The notes under the pieces: model-generated | The model's input: the letters and a program-made list of their open reading frames with translations, nothing else | The model's database searches: none | Told to the model about the DNA's origin: nothing | DNA from: Hybos culiciformis | Taxonomy: Eukaryota; Arthropoda; Insecta; Diptera; Hybotidae | Direction of reading: 5' to 3' | Length of the DNA stretch: 64,000 nt | Assembly: GCA_964007475.1 (NCBI GenBank) | Contig: OZ023274.1 | Coordinates: 22,526,043-22,590,042 of the forward strand | In this document: in pieces, positions 13,801 to 25,699 of the stretch | Position numbering within the stretch: the stretch's first letter is position 1 | How the letters are laid out: each line of letters starts with the position of its first letter | Position numbers and translations under genes: made by a program

Positions 13801-14175
13801 TTTTAATTACTTATTCGCTAAATTGGATTTGATTAAAAGTTCCTACTACTATTGTATATATTAGTATGTATACTTTATTGGTACATTTTCATATATAGCA
13901 CACATAAAACTATAAGCATCATGTAATTATCATTTTAATAATATCCTAAATCCTTTTGAAAATAAATTAATTCAAATTAAAAAAAAATTTATTCGCTCTG
14001 TTAAGGATTAAAAAAAAAAATCAAATTAAAAATTGAGAAAAAAAAAAAAATGATAAACAATCCAGCATTAAAATTATCACACTTTTGATTACATCAATTA
14101 TTTCTCATTTTCGTTCTATCTTCATCATTATGTTATTTTATGTGTGCAGGGTGCCCGATACCTAGCGGCATAAAC
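10891..14175. other. Noncoding AT-rich stretch
   Basis: Long A and T runs and chance reading frames only. A short mixed-composition patch at 11825-11875 (GTGCAAGATCGCTGCGCTCTG) stands out but has no coding frame of note. Confidence 0.45.
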
Positions 14176-14281
14176 TGCAAACTAAACTAATTAGGTTATT
14201 TTTTCGCCTGATGAAGTTGAGTGAAACTTTTTTAATATATACCTATAGATAACTAATTTTTTTTTTTTAGTTTAGTTTGCA
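14176..14281. repeat. Small inverted repeat, MITE-like (106 bp)
   Basis: A 15-bp perfect inverted repeat, TGCAAACTAAACTAA at 14176-14190 against its complement at 14267-14281, brackets a short AT-rich core. No convincing target duplication was seen. Confidence 0.45.
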
Positions 14282-16828
14282 TAATTTATAAGTGTCTTTG
14301 AAAAAAGAAATAATCCTTATGTAGTAAGTACTTAAAATTTCAAAGCTAATAATTGAAAACTTCACCTAGATATATTTATCCGCTTGAATTTGCTCAGATT
14401 TAAAAATTAAAAAAAAAATAAATATAAATTCATATAAAATTGTCAGCTGAACTTTTCAATGATTCACAATGACATGAGGAAGTAATGTTGCTGCTAAGCT
14501 TAGAAAAAGCATTTACATACTACAAAATTTACTTACAATAAAATTAATATTAAATCAATTCTATTGAATAAATCTAAGAACAATTTAAAGAAATTAATCA
14601 AAAAAAAAAAATAATTACATGCTTAAATATATTTTGTCCTCTTATTTATGCTCAATAGGTACAAGAATTTCGGATAAACTTAGTAATAAATATGAAATTA
14701 CTCTAATTTATTAAATATGAATTTCTTTTTATTTCTAATTTTTTAATTTTTTACTATAAATTATGTGTATTATGTATATTCCAAAAAAATATATTAAAAA
14801 TATATGTATATTAAAAAAATATTTAAGCCAAATTGAAACTGTCAGAAATAAAATTTCTAAAAATATCACAAAATTTATCACGAAATATATCACGATTCAA
14901 AATGTTACCTCTTCTTGTCTTGAAATGAAAGCCTTTCACATGCGTTTTAGAAGAAGATGAAAACTATCGAAATGGCTAGGATACATACATTTTAACGTGG
15001 AATGCATTTAAAATTTAAGCTGACAACACGAACAGAATAATATTTTTGGTTTTTCTATTTATTTTTGCGTGTAGTTTTCTTATCAGTTTGTTTTTTTTTT
15101 CTGTTAAAATTTTTTATTTTTTTTCTCAGAGAATTTTATGCAACAGACAAAAGAGAGTTTTTATTAAAAAAAAAATTATTGTTTTTTATGTAGAGTTGAT
15201 CAGTTGTTTTATTTATTTTTTTTTTCATTTCATATTCGATAGAAAAGTAGAGTGGAGAAATTTTTAGTTGTCAAAAAAAAAATAAAAATCAAAATAAAAA
15301 GAAATAATTTTATTATTTAGTAGAGAAAAAATATTATAATTTTTAGATTTAATCAAATTTAAATTAAAAAAAAATAAATTTATTAATTAAAAAGTGTGAA
15401 TAATAAATTTATTTTTATATAAATTTTAAATTAAAAAAATTATTTTTATAAATAAATTAAAAAAAAAAGTGTATAAATTTATCAATAAAAAAAAAAATGG
15501 AAATCAAGTAAAATTGTATTTACCTAAAGTTTTATAGGATTTATTTATTTATTTATTTTGAATTTTTTTTTATTTTCTAAATTTCCATTTTATGTTTAAA
15601 ATTTAATATATTAATTTTTTTAATTTTTATTTTTTTTTAAATTTAATAAGGATTTTATTTTTGCCCCCATTAAAATAAATTAAGAACGTATTTTTTTTTG
15701 GTGATAAGAGGTTAAGAGGCTTCCTATTTCTATAAAGGTATTCGGCTTCGATATTTAGTTGATATTTTTTTTCGAGAGCCGAGATTACCTACCACATAAA
15801 CCTTGAAAGTGACTGCCAGCTGCGGGGCCAAAATAAAATCAAATGATTTGACGTCAAACAGCTGGTACTTACAGAAAGTTAAAAAGTGAAATGAAAGACC
15901 TTAAAATTTAATTTTATCGCTGGACCAATTATATAAATTTGATATAAATAAACAAATGAAATTGAGAGTAAGATTATTTGCGTGCAAAATATTAAGGAGA
16001 AATAAAAATTATCAGTTTTTTTTTTTATGGAAAATATTTTTCAAGTTAAGTACCTACCTATTATCGATAATTTTGTATTTAAATTTTTTTTTATATTTTT
16101 AGTCAACGTTAATAAATGGATTCTTTATTTTTGTAAGGCTGACGAAGTAGTTGTACTTACTTACCTACCTATACTTTTATTAATATTTCCTTCGCCTTCA
16201 ACTCTTGAAAAAAATATTAACTAAGTAGTATTTATTTGTAATTTAATTGCACTACTGAAATTACTAACAGTTCCAATTATTTTGACATGATTTTGATTTT
16301 CGCCGCGGTAAATTAATTTAAGAAAGTTTGAGAACCATATTTTCTTCTTCCTCAGAATTAGCAAAATAAAAAAAAAAACTTAACAGAACTTAAATAATAA
16401 ATGTAGAAAAAAAATTAATTATATACTTAATATATTATCGAGATATAATAAAGCACATTTAAAAATAAAAATAAACATAAAATTGTTCAATAATTTCTAA
16501 ATTCGTGCAATATTTAAAAAAAAAAAAGAAGAAAATTAAAATCAACGATCATTAATTACAAAAATAAACAAACGAGATCAACATATTGAATACATTTTTT
16601 TTGTGTTAAAAAAATTGTAAGTTTTATTTTTATTTACATTAAGTATATTCTTATATTTATTATATTATTTTTCAAACAAAATTTTCAATTTAAAATAAAT
16701 ATTTTGTTTTCAAAAATATACTTAAGTAATTATTGTAACAACTTTCTTGGAAAGCTAAAATTAATAACAGGCCACCACCAAATTCTGTTTCCTAATGCCT
16801 CTTCTTAATAAAAAGCAAAAAAATGGGC
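14282..16828. other. Noncoding AT-rich stretch with one GC-richer patch
   Basis: Mostly poly-A/T. The reading frames at 15046-15267 and 16027-16224 are F/I/K/Y low complexity and not credible genes. The segment 15700-15870 is less AT-rich and holds two CAGCTG boxes (15817-15822, 15859-15864) around a palindromic TGACGTCA (15849-15856), which could be a regulatory element. Confidence 0.4.
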
Positions 16829-16836
16829 CAACAGTC

Positions 16837-17640
16837 CAGTGATGCCAACTTGTCTTTGGAAAGATTCCCTAGATCTGTAAAAAAAATTCCCTAGAATTCC
16901 CTAGATTTAAAAGATTTCTAAAAAAAATTTTTTTTAATCAAAAACACTTTATTTGAGATCATTTGGTTACAAAAAAATAAAATAAAAAATTATTAAAACA
17001 AAAATAATAAAATGAATTAAAAAATTTTACAAAACTTACATATCAATAGACAACTCCATCTTATTAATTTTTATTTTTTTCAGAATTAGAAAAAAAATAT
17101 TTTTTATTTCTTATTATTATATTTTTAATTATTATTATTTGACGATCAACCAAATCCAAATGACGAAGAAATCTCACAAATTGACAGACACCAGTCAGTC
17201 ACACTATAAATTTTCAAAAACAAAATCAATCAATCATCAATTTTTAAAATAAAACGGAACAGGAAAAGGGAAAGCATTTAGCAGATACAGAACAGAATAG
17301 ACGAATAGAAGAATGAAATACAAACAACAGAACAAAGGAAAAACAAAATTTATTATCAACCTTGCCAGACACTGTATAAAAATTGAAAATAACGTTCCCA
17401 ATATTCAGTAAATTAAACTAATATTTTTCAAGAAATACTTGACACTTTTGATTGCAAACAAAGTTTTAAATTATTAAAAAGAATTCAAACAATATTGGAC
17501 TGAAAATAAATCCCTAGATTTTGCCATTTTTCCCTAGATTGTTAGAAAAATTCCCTAGAATTCTTTAGATTCCTTAAAATTCCTAAAGTGCCAAAAAAAT
17601 CCCTAGATCTAGGGAAAAATTCCCTAAGTTGGCATCATTG
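16837..17640. mobile_element. hAT-type non-autonomous element (804 bp)
   Basis: Terminal repeats CAGTGATGCCAACTT (left) and CAATGATGCCAACTT (right, complemented) match at 14 of 15 positions. The flanking 8-bp target duplication CAACAGTC is perfect (16829-16836 and 17641-17648). Both ends carry repeated TTCCCTAGA words in opposite orientation, likely transposase-binding sites. There is no reading frame. The 8-bp duplication plus CAGNGNTGCCAACT ends place it in the hAT superfamily. Confidence 0.88.
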
Positions 17641-17648
17641 CAACAGTC

Positions 17649-18360
17649 CAACACGCCTGAGTGCGAGAGAATCTGGGCATTCCCGACCCATGACAATCTA
17701 CAACAACCCAACCTACCCTATAAGGTTACCCGTTATAGGGTAAATAAAAATTGAATAAAAAATAGGTTAAGTAAGTATTTATGCATATATTTTAATTAAG
17801 CTCAACTTTTTTTTTTAAGAAGACGGGATCTGTTCTTTCTCGATATACACTTTCAATTGAGGTTGTATTTTGAATTTATTTTCACAATAAGTAAACTATT
17901 TATTTCAGTTTTGGTAGCAAAAGGTAAGTACCTACTTAAGTATAAAGTTGAAGTAACTATCGAGGTAACCACTTAGTTGAGACTGAGGTTGATATTTAAA
18001 GCGGCCGGCTTTCTTTGGTTCATTCTAATTTTTTCTTTACGGTTTTCACAGATGGAAGATATATATTTAAAATCTTTTACTTCCACATCCTTAACAACAA
18101 TTAAGCTGAAGTCAAGCAGTTATAAAAAGTAAATAAAATTTTATTGTTGAAAAAGTACTTTATTATATTATGAAAAAAAAAAACATCATTTTTTCCGCTT
18201 TTTTTTGGCTTATCATCATGAAAATGCAATAAAAATAGAAAAAAAAAACTATAATAAATAGCATAAGTATTGTTCAATTATTTTTTTTTTAAATGAGTAT
18301 ATGTGTCGATGTTTATCAAAAGACGTCAAATTCACTTTTCAAAAAATATGAGCATGATAC
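17649..18360. other. Noncoding stretch
   Basis: AT-rich, with no gene or paired repeat seen. A GCGGCCGGC patch near 18001 is not part of a recognised feature. Confidence 0.4.
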
Positions 18361-18369
18361 ACCGTTAGA

Positions 18370-19436
18370 TTCGTCCTCGAATTCTCAATAAGTTTGTAAA
18401 ACACTGACAAGGGATGATGTTGTCAGTTTTGCTAAAAAATATTACGAATCCGAAGACTTATTGTAAGGTGGAAACACTAGTTAGAATTCGAAAATTTTTT
18501 TTTTCCCGAAATTTAAAAAGAGTCTCAATGACAAAGTTTGTTCGGAAGAAAAATGGAAACATAGTTAAATTGTGCCAGAAATATCTTACTGTGATTTTAA
18601 ATGTTAAAAAAAAGTTGAATCAAACGAGTGTGCAAGAAAAATTTAGAAAGGAAGCCAACGACTGAGCTTAGAGGTGGTGAGCATAAGGGTGTAAAATATG
18701 TTGAAAGAAAACAATTCACAAAAAATTCCCCCACAATTGAAATTCATTATTGTCGAGGTAAAATTTGCAAGAATACAGTACTTACCAAGCGCTATTTCCA
18801 TTACCAAGCTAAACGTAAGGTAAAAAAGCGGTTATTTGATTACGGTAAAACATTAATATTTCCAATAGTTGGGCACTCCTTTTTACCATCTGAAAACAGA
18901 TTCCATTATAACTCCAGAAAAGTATTTTGATATTTTTGGTGATTATGGTAATATAATACACCTTGGGAAAGAAGACCCCAATTTTTGATTGTAAAGAAAA
19001 ATCGGATGACTTCTTAAATCCAACTTCAAAATGGCACTTCAAGTTAAAAGAATCTAAATATTATCAAAAATGAAATAAATAATATAAAAATTCTTGGTGA
19101 AGTAATGCAGGTGTGGCGCGATCAATTCTGAGACCAAGAAGAAATTATAAAAATATGTTTTTTAAAAGATTAGAACTGGGGAATTCAGTGTCTACTGCTA
19201 AAAAGAAAGAAGTAAATAACTTACTAAAGAAGCATTTTGGAGAAAATGGGCGCCAAAGAGTTAATCCGGAATTTTATCTCGATAAAAATATAATTGATAA
19301 CGATTTTGATTCAGATGATATTGAAAATAATTGTGAGAAACGCGAATTTTTTGATAATGAAAATTTTTTGACCATGGACCATGGAACTCCGAAAAAATTA
19401 CATATTACATGCTATTTTTCGTTATTTTTTTTTTAA
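18370..19436 (+). pseudogene. Decayed transposon-derived protein gene (family not named)
   Basis: Consecutive frames encode pieces that read in order as one protein. The order is: a basic N-terminal part; RGGEHKGVKYVERKQF followed by EIHYCRGKICKNTV; GHSFLPSENRF; ITPEKYFDIFGDYGNIIHLG; NPTSKWHFKL; a linker; and KKKEVNNLLKKHFGEN near the end. At least three frame changes and internal stops separate them (for example after SENRF near 18902 and after EDPNF near 18986). The HYCRGK and HSFLPS blocks resemble a group of insect multi-copy proteins that look transposon-derived, but I cannot name the superfamily. No TIR or target duplication was found, so element limits are unknown. The 83-, 100- and 107-residue frames here are fragments, not separate genes. 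Confidence 0.55.
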
Positions 19437-21445
19437 TTTTATTGATGTCTGAAAGAGTTTTATGTTTATAGAAATTCTATTATTTTGTTTAATAAACTTT
19501 TAATTCTTTATAAAAAAAAATCATACTCAATCAAAATTTGTCAATTCCATAAACACAATAATCAAAGCTCGTCTACTCCATAATTATTTTAATCTTGTCT
19601 TTTCCATTTGTGACTTTCAAATCTTATCTATTCCACACTTCAATTAGGCAGAAGTGCAATTTATTTATTTTTAAAAAGTATTTGTAGCTTTTTGAACAGG
19701 ACATTAGATCCAAAACCCGAACGAACACCGTTTATTTCATGAAAATCGAACAATAAATAAAGATTTTTTTAGTTTTTGCCATTTATTTCAAAATCAACCT
19801 GCAAGGAGTTGACGATTTTTGATAAATATCGACACACATACTTAGATCATAAAACGGATAAGCATCCTTCAAAACAATTGTGCATTTGAATATTTTTTTT
19901 TTATTTTTTTTTTTATTTTTTTTTTATTTTTTTTTTTTGCAATTCAGAGTAACTATCAAGGACAGAAAATCTTTAGTTTATTTGTTTGTTAAACACAATA
20001 ATATACATATTATAAAATAACTATGATAACTTGTGACAAATTTACTTAGGAAAAAAATAATCAAACATACACATGTCATACAGTACTTTAAATTTCATTT
20101 TTAAATAAACTTATCTTTTTAAGTTTTATAAGTATTTTTATAAAAGTTAAATAAATATCTGAAAGAAATTATAAGTAAGTACCTAAGTACCCATTATTAA
20201 ATATTAAGAATATAATTAAGCATTAACTTAAAAGCTTTTAATACACTTACAGGCATTATGCCATTTTAATGTATTAAGAATCTTGGCTATACTAACTATT
20301 GAATAAAATAAACAAAAATTTTCTAATCATTGCCATCATACATAATCCTGCACAAAATAATTAACAATTAAGTAAAAAAGAAAATAATTTTTTGTATTTG
20401 TTTGTTTATGCTTACATGATAATTGAAAGTCGTTGTTGTTAAATGAGGTTCAAATTAAAATCCCCAAAAATAATAATGCTCCGCAATGTTTAATCATTAA
20501 GTATGTACTTATATGACAGGCGAAATCACTCGCACCCATTAAAATTAATGTATCTATGTGTTATCTTTCATGTAATACAGTATCTTCATAATATAAGTAT
20601 ACATCTAAATATTATTTTCTTATTCTCTCAACAAATATTTAAAATCAAAAGCTTGAGGAGCCACAACACTCAAAAATAAGTTTTTTTTTTTAACTTTGTA
20701 GGTTGACGAATTTCTAAAGCAAGATACTTGTTACTAAATATTATACTATCATAAGGAAATGTTAATTGTTATTTAATTTGAGTTGAATTATCTGTTAACA
20801 TTTTACTAGGTCTTAATTGTGAAAATCTAGCTGGAAATTACCATTTTGACAACACATTAACTACTTAGATCTGAAATTTTATTTTATTTATGGTGCGTTT
20901 GTACTTCGCAGCCGAAAAAATACACAAAATTATTAATACTTACATACTTAATGCGTAAATGAGACTATTACCTAATTACTTTTGAAGGCTTTTACTAAAA
21001 TCGTATTTTCTTTTAATTAAGGGGATTTCGAATATGATCCGAATTATACGGCACATAAATACTTACACTGATTATAGAAAACATCAAACAAAAACAATAA
21101 ATAAGTTATTACGGTCTACGAATTTAATAAAATTCTTTTTTATTTTTCTACAAAACTTTTTAAATGCAAATTACTTGCTAACAAATAAGAATAATATTTA
21201 ATTTTTTCTTTATACTTATTTATCTTTCTGGAAAAAAAGTTTATTTTACTTTAATATTATAATCTTATAAGAAAGTAAGTATATGAAATCGTATGCGACT
21301 TGCAAACTTATAAGAATAATGTGGGAAATCCATGCATTAAAAAGGGTTATATTATAAGTAATTATATGTTTACTTTTGATTAAAATTTATTAATTTTAGG
21401 CGATGTTTTGAGTCTGACAATAAAATCTGTATAATTTTTATCAAA
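19437..21445. other. Noncoding AT-rich stretch
   Basis: Contains a T-rich tract (19889-19939, runs of T broken by single A) and otherwise featureless AT-rich DNA. No gene or element was seen. Confidence 0.45.
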
Positions 21446-21465
21446 TTTTGATAGATATACGGACT

Positions 21466-21655
21466 ATTCGTCGTAAGCAATTCATCGTAAAGCAATTCAT
21501 CGTAAGAGCAATTAATCGTAAATCAATTCATCGTAAGAGCAATTCATCGTAAATCAATTCATCGTAAATCAATTCATCGTAAAGCAATTCATCGTAAAGC
21601 AATTCATCGTAAAGCAATTCATCGTAAACCAATTCATCGTAAACCAATTCATCGT
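21466..21655 (+). repeat. Left TIR array, about 13 copies of a 15-bp unit
   Basis: About 13 units of the type CAATTCATCGTAAAG with small variants (CGTAAGAG, CGTAAAT, CGTAAAC). Because 15 is a multiple of 3, every frame stays open, which yields meaningless repetitive peptides such as repeated YDELL. Confidence 0.95.
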
Positions 21656-21828
21656 AAGCCAGCGATTTTTGAGCCGAGAAGAGCTGATGCGTGGAGGTGC
21701 GCACCGCCACGCATCAGCTCTCCTCGGCTCAAAAATCGCTGGCTTACGATGAATTGGTTTACGATGAATTGCTTTACGATGAATTGCTTTACGATGAATT
21801 GCTTTACGATGAATTGCTTTACGATGAA
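21571..21828. repeat. Large palindrome at the inner edge of the left TIR
   Basis: An almost uninterrupted inverted repeat centred at about 21700 on GTGCGCAC. The inner arms (21655-21694 and 21707-21746) are unique sequence (AGCCAGCGATTTTTGAGCCG, AGCTGATGCGTGG). The outer arms are array units, with six units on the right side reading TTTACGATGAATTGC. A third, diverged half copy of the inner arm lies at 21849-21889 (CAGCTCTCCTCGGATCAAAA). Confidence 0.9.
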
Positions 21829-22122
21829 CGCCATCAACACCCACTGCCATGTATCAGCTCTCCTCGGATCAAAACTATCTGACGATGGTCTCCGTGATTA
21901 TTATTTTAGTGCATTATCAGCGGCGGAACTTTATGTCAGCTATGAAGTTCTTAATTTACTTTTGTAAATAATTTTATTACTATTTTTGACTAAAAACGAA
22001 TATTAGATTTTAACTAAAAAGTCATAGTATGCAGTAAAATATCCCAAAAAAAAATTTTTTTAAACTTAGTAGGAAATAATTTTTGTTGCTCATTTGCCGT
22101 TCAAATTTCTCAAATTAAAAAA

Positions 22123-23512
22123 ATGACTTCTCAAACATTACAATATTTAGATAGTGAAAAGGGAAAACCTCGCCTTGTGATTGATGGTTTTGTTTATTAT
22201 AAGGATTACCAACATAATTCAACTACGTACTGGCGATGTATCTTTAAGTTGTTCCGCTAGAATTCACACAAAAAATGAAAAGGTGTCAAAAACTGTTTCA
22301 ATGCATAATCATGCTGCAGATGCAGCTAAAGTTGTTGCTGATGGTGTTATTCAAAATGTGAAAAAAACTGCTCTTCAAACAGCTGAAACTCCTCATCAAT
22401 TAGCTGCATCCGCATATTCTGATGCTCCATTGTTAGTGGCATCTAGCCTTCCAAAAAATAATTCTTTAAAAAGAACTATTCGAAGACTTCGGCAACAGGA
22501 TTCTGGATTTCCTAATGAAAATCCAAGATCACGAGAGGAAATTAATATTAATGATCATTTCAAAACTACAACAAAAGGTGATCTGTTTTTATTATTTGAT
22601 TCTGGAAATGTACCAGATCGTATGCTGATTTTCGGGACTATCCGAAATTTAATTTTGCTTTCCCAAAACCTAGAATGGTATTCTGATGGGACTTTTAAGA
22701 CTTGCCCAAGCGTGTTTAGTCAATTTTATACTATTCATATTATTAAAAATAATAAATCTATTCCTATAATTTATGACCTTTTACCAAATAAAAATCAGAG
22801 CACTTATTTGAAATTTTTGCAAAAACTAAAGGAGCTGGAGCCAAATTTAAATCCATCTTGCATTTTAACAGATTTAGAGCGCGCTGCTATAAATGCCTAT
22901 TTGGAAGTATTTCCGAAAATATTAATTCGATTGTGTAACTTTCATTTTAAACAATGTCTTTATAGACAAATTCAAAATAAAGGACTCAAATCAAATTATG
23001 ATTTAGATCCGGAATTTGCTAAACAAATCCGAATGATAGCGGCTTTAGCGTACTTGAAAGTAGAGGATGTGGAAGAAATATTTATTTTATTGGCATCAAA
23101 ACTACCTGAAATTTGTGAGGGATTCCTCGAATATTTTGGAAGAGAGTTTATTGGGTATGTTGATGTTCGGGGAGTCAAAAAACCTGGATTATTCCCAATG
23201 AAATGGTGGAACGTTCATTTAAACTTAGATTTACACAAAACGAATAATCACATGGAAGGGTGGCATCGCGGTTTCGCAGAATTAGTGCACGAAAACCATC
23301 CTTCTATTTGGAAGTTTTTTGAAAATTTAAAAATAGAGCAAGGACGAAATGAGGTTATTTACCTCCAGTTAATGGCCGAAATAGATAGTGGACAACCAAC
23401 AAAAAAAAAATATTTAGATGCCTGGAAGAGAATCGAGAAAATTGTTGAGCAATACGAAACGATGGACAAAATTGATTTTTTGGAAACGGTTGCTCTTAAT
23501 ATAAAGTTTTAA
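22123..23512 (+). pseudogene. FLYWCH-MULE transposase, one frameshift near the N-terminus
   Basis: The ATG at 22123 opens a FLYWCH zinc-finger start (LVIDGFVYYKDY, TTYWRC) that hits TAG in the 22250s. The next frame, open 22181-23512, continues it with SCSARIHT and MHNHAA, completing the Cys/His pattern. One single-base indel near 22240-22250 therefore breaks the gene. Numbering codons from 22181, the MULE DDE core follows: D169 in YSDGTF, D231 in LTDLERAA, C252-x2-H255 in LCNFHF, and E359 in NHMEGWHR. MULE transposases cut and paste DNA using these three acidic residues. The catalytic frame is unbroken for 443 codons, so decay looks recent. The ORF begins with TTG, so 22181 is not the true start. 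It lies between the two minisatellite TIRs, as expected for an autonomous parent. Confidence 0.85.
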
Positions 23513-23600
23513 CCTTTTTTTATTTGTTTTTTTGAATTTTTAAGCTAAGTGTGTAGCAAAATAAAATTGTTTAAGATACATATATACGAATTAATTTATT

Positions 23601-23810
23601 TACGATGAATTGATTTACGATGAATTGTTTTACGATGAATTGTTCTTACGATGAATTGATTAACGATGAATTGATTTACGATGAATTGTTTTACGATGAA
23701 TTGTTCTTACGATGAATTGATTTACGACGAATTGTTCTTACGATGAATTGTTTTACGATGAATTGCTTACGACGAATTGATTTACGACGAATTGCTTACG
23801 ACGAATTGAC
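23601..23810 (-). repeat. Right TIR array, about 14 units of 15-16 bp
   Basis: Units of TTTACGATGAATTG(N), the complement of the left array, with CGACGAATT variants concentrated at the outer end. The left outer end also has the CGTCG variant (ATTCGTCGTAAGC), so outermost unit variants are mirrored between TIRs. Confidence 0.95.
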
Positions 23811-23984
23811 CGGATCCCTTTTGATACTATAAAACAAGTCTACCTAATTACACTAAGTTATCGATTCTTTAATAAAATTTTTGTTTTTTTTTTTCAGACT
23901 TTTGATTAATTCACATACTTATTTTATTATACGTAGAGATCGTAAATTCTGTTATTGTTTTTATACCTGATTCAATCTATATTT

Positions 23985-24264
23985 CACAGTGTCCAATTTT
24001 ACCTTTTTTTTTGGAATTTCATATTTTGTTATTTTTTTGTTTACAAAAATTATACAGAAAACGGCTTGTAAGCCGCTAAAAATTTCAACATGAAGAAAAA
24101 ATGCATTATTGGCTACTGCTTGTTTTACAAACTAAGTTTTGCTGTAAATTTGAAAACGCTCTTTCTAGGTAATGAAAAAAAGTATAAAAAAAAAATATAT
24201 ATACATTTCGAATTTTGAAAAATGCGATTAAATTCCAAAAAAAAATGGAAAATTGGACACTGTG
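23985..24264. mobile_element. TIR element, MITE (280 bp)
   Basis: Terminal repeats CACAGTGTCCAATTTTACC and (right, complemented) CACAGTGTCCAATTTTCCA, followed on both sides by a T-run and GGAATTT, pair over about 35 positions. There is no coding capacity. CACAGTGTCC is Tc1/mariner-like, but no TA or other clear target duplication flanks it. Confidence 0.7.
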
Positions 24265-25699
24265 CATTTGAGAATAATTTTTATTTGGTCTTCTTTTTTA
24301 CTTTCGATCTAACTAAAAGTAGTTTTTGATTGCTTAACTAACTTTTATATATCATTTTAAATTTACTATTTAACCCGATCTTTGCCTATTACTAAATAAA
24401 AATATTGAATCTTAAGTTAAAAGTTAACTAATCTCACTATTGCTAAAATAGATTTTATCGGTATGTATGTACCTCGGTATATACATAAACAGTTTTCTTA
24501 ACTTCTTTTTTCTTCAAAGTTTTGGTCAGTTATTAAAATAAATTTTTTATTAAGATTAACTACAATAGTATTGATTTGAGAAATATAATAAATTTTGTGC
24601 ATAAGTATTTAGAGATAAAGTTAAAGGATATTATTTATGGCAAGTAAGTATATCTTCCTTTTTTTATTTTATCTTTTATTTTTAAATTTCTGCAGATATC
24701 CTTTTTTAAAGCTTTTCTATTTTGGTTTTCACACAATAATACTTATAGTTAATTGAATTTTTATGTTCACATGGAATTAACCAAAAATTGATTTTGTTAA
24801 AGGACAATACATATTAAAATTTATATAGATTGCCTCCAAGTAATGTCAAATATTTCTATAACTATGTATATATATCATAAATAATATATAATAAGTAGTT
24901 ATTTTTATTTTTTTTTTGTTCCTTGTTCGAAAATAAGTTATACTGCCAACACTGATGATGCATAATGATATACTTATGATTAAGTTCGATTTCGATATTA
25001 ATTTGATTGTATAATAATAAATTATTGATATTAATGTATTATATTTCTCATCCTTAATTGTGCAAATTCATTTTCATTTATAGGAAGTTTCTAAACTTTT
25101 TCTTAAGTATATATAATTCCTGTTTTCATTAATAGGTTAGCACCATATTTAAATTATTTATATACTGTATAAAGTATTGTGCATAAATGACCTCATTAAA
25201 TATTATATTCTACTGAAATAGTGAGGCTTTTTAATATTAAACATCTCTAAGTATACAATTAACTATATTTGTGTTTACATAAGTAAGTATATATGTTTTT
25301 CTTTTGTTTTAGTTTTGACTGAAGGACAATAATGGAAACCTAAACTTGGTGAAAATTTGTTTTTTCTACTTATTTATATTCTTCCTGAATTCCTTTTATT
25401 CAAACTATTTAAAGATATAAAAATCTTCTAATATTGCGATAGCATAATGAAGAAAATTCTTTATTATTTAACTATCTTCATGTAAATTGAGATTGTTTTT
25501 AATGAACAAAGTTTTTGCAAAAGAATAAGTAATAATATAATTGATGAAACTTTTTTTATGAATTAATTATACTAACAGAGGTAAAATAAATAATAAAAAT
25601 ATTTGATTTTCCTTTCACTGAGATAAAAACGTGGTAAAATCATGTATTTTCCGCAATAAAAACCGTCCAATGCCTTTTGGGATTAAAATTTTTATGAAA
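24265..25699. other. Noncoding AT-rich stretch
   Basis: No gene, paired repeat or GC-richer island was seen. Confidence 0.45.

Larger units (their letters stand above)
21454..23818 (+). mobile_element. Foldback-like MULE transposon with minisatellite TIRs (2365 bp)
   Basis: The element has a FLYWCH-MULE transposase between long inverted arrays of a 15-bp unit. The left array reads AATTCATCGTAAAGC on the plus strand; the right array is its complement. The outer ends, GATATACGGACTATTCG and (right, complemented) GGGATCCGGTCAATTCG, match at 12 of 17 positions before the arrays begin. The sequence TTTTGATA flanks both ends (21446-21453 and 23819-23826), a plausible 8-bp target duplication. TIRs built of tandem short repeats are the hallmark of Foldback elements, and Drosophila FB/NOF likewise pairs such TIRs with a MULE-related transposase. 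Confidence 0.85.

Noticed and set aside
14213..14235. CTGATGA...GAAAC on the plus strand, a second possible hammerhead core
   Set aside because: The eight bases between the two core parts cannot form stem II, and no upstream cut site pairs with the bases after GAAA to make stem III.
21466..21655. Regular array resembling a CRISPR repeat pattern
   Set aside because: The units are contiguous with no unique spacers, the genome is eukaryotic, and the array is the arm of a transposon.
21528..21967. Several overlapping frames of 60-93 codons with YDELL or HRKAI repeats
   Set aside because: They are translations of the 15-bp TIR unit, which keeps all frames open; no independent protein is supported.
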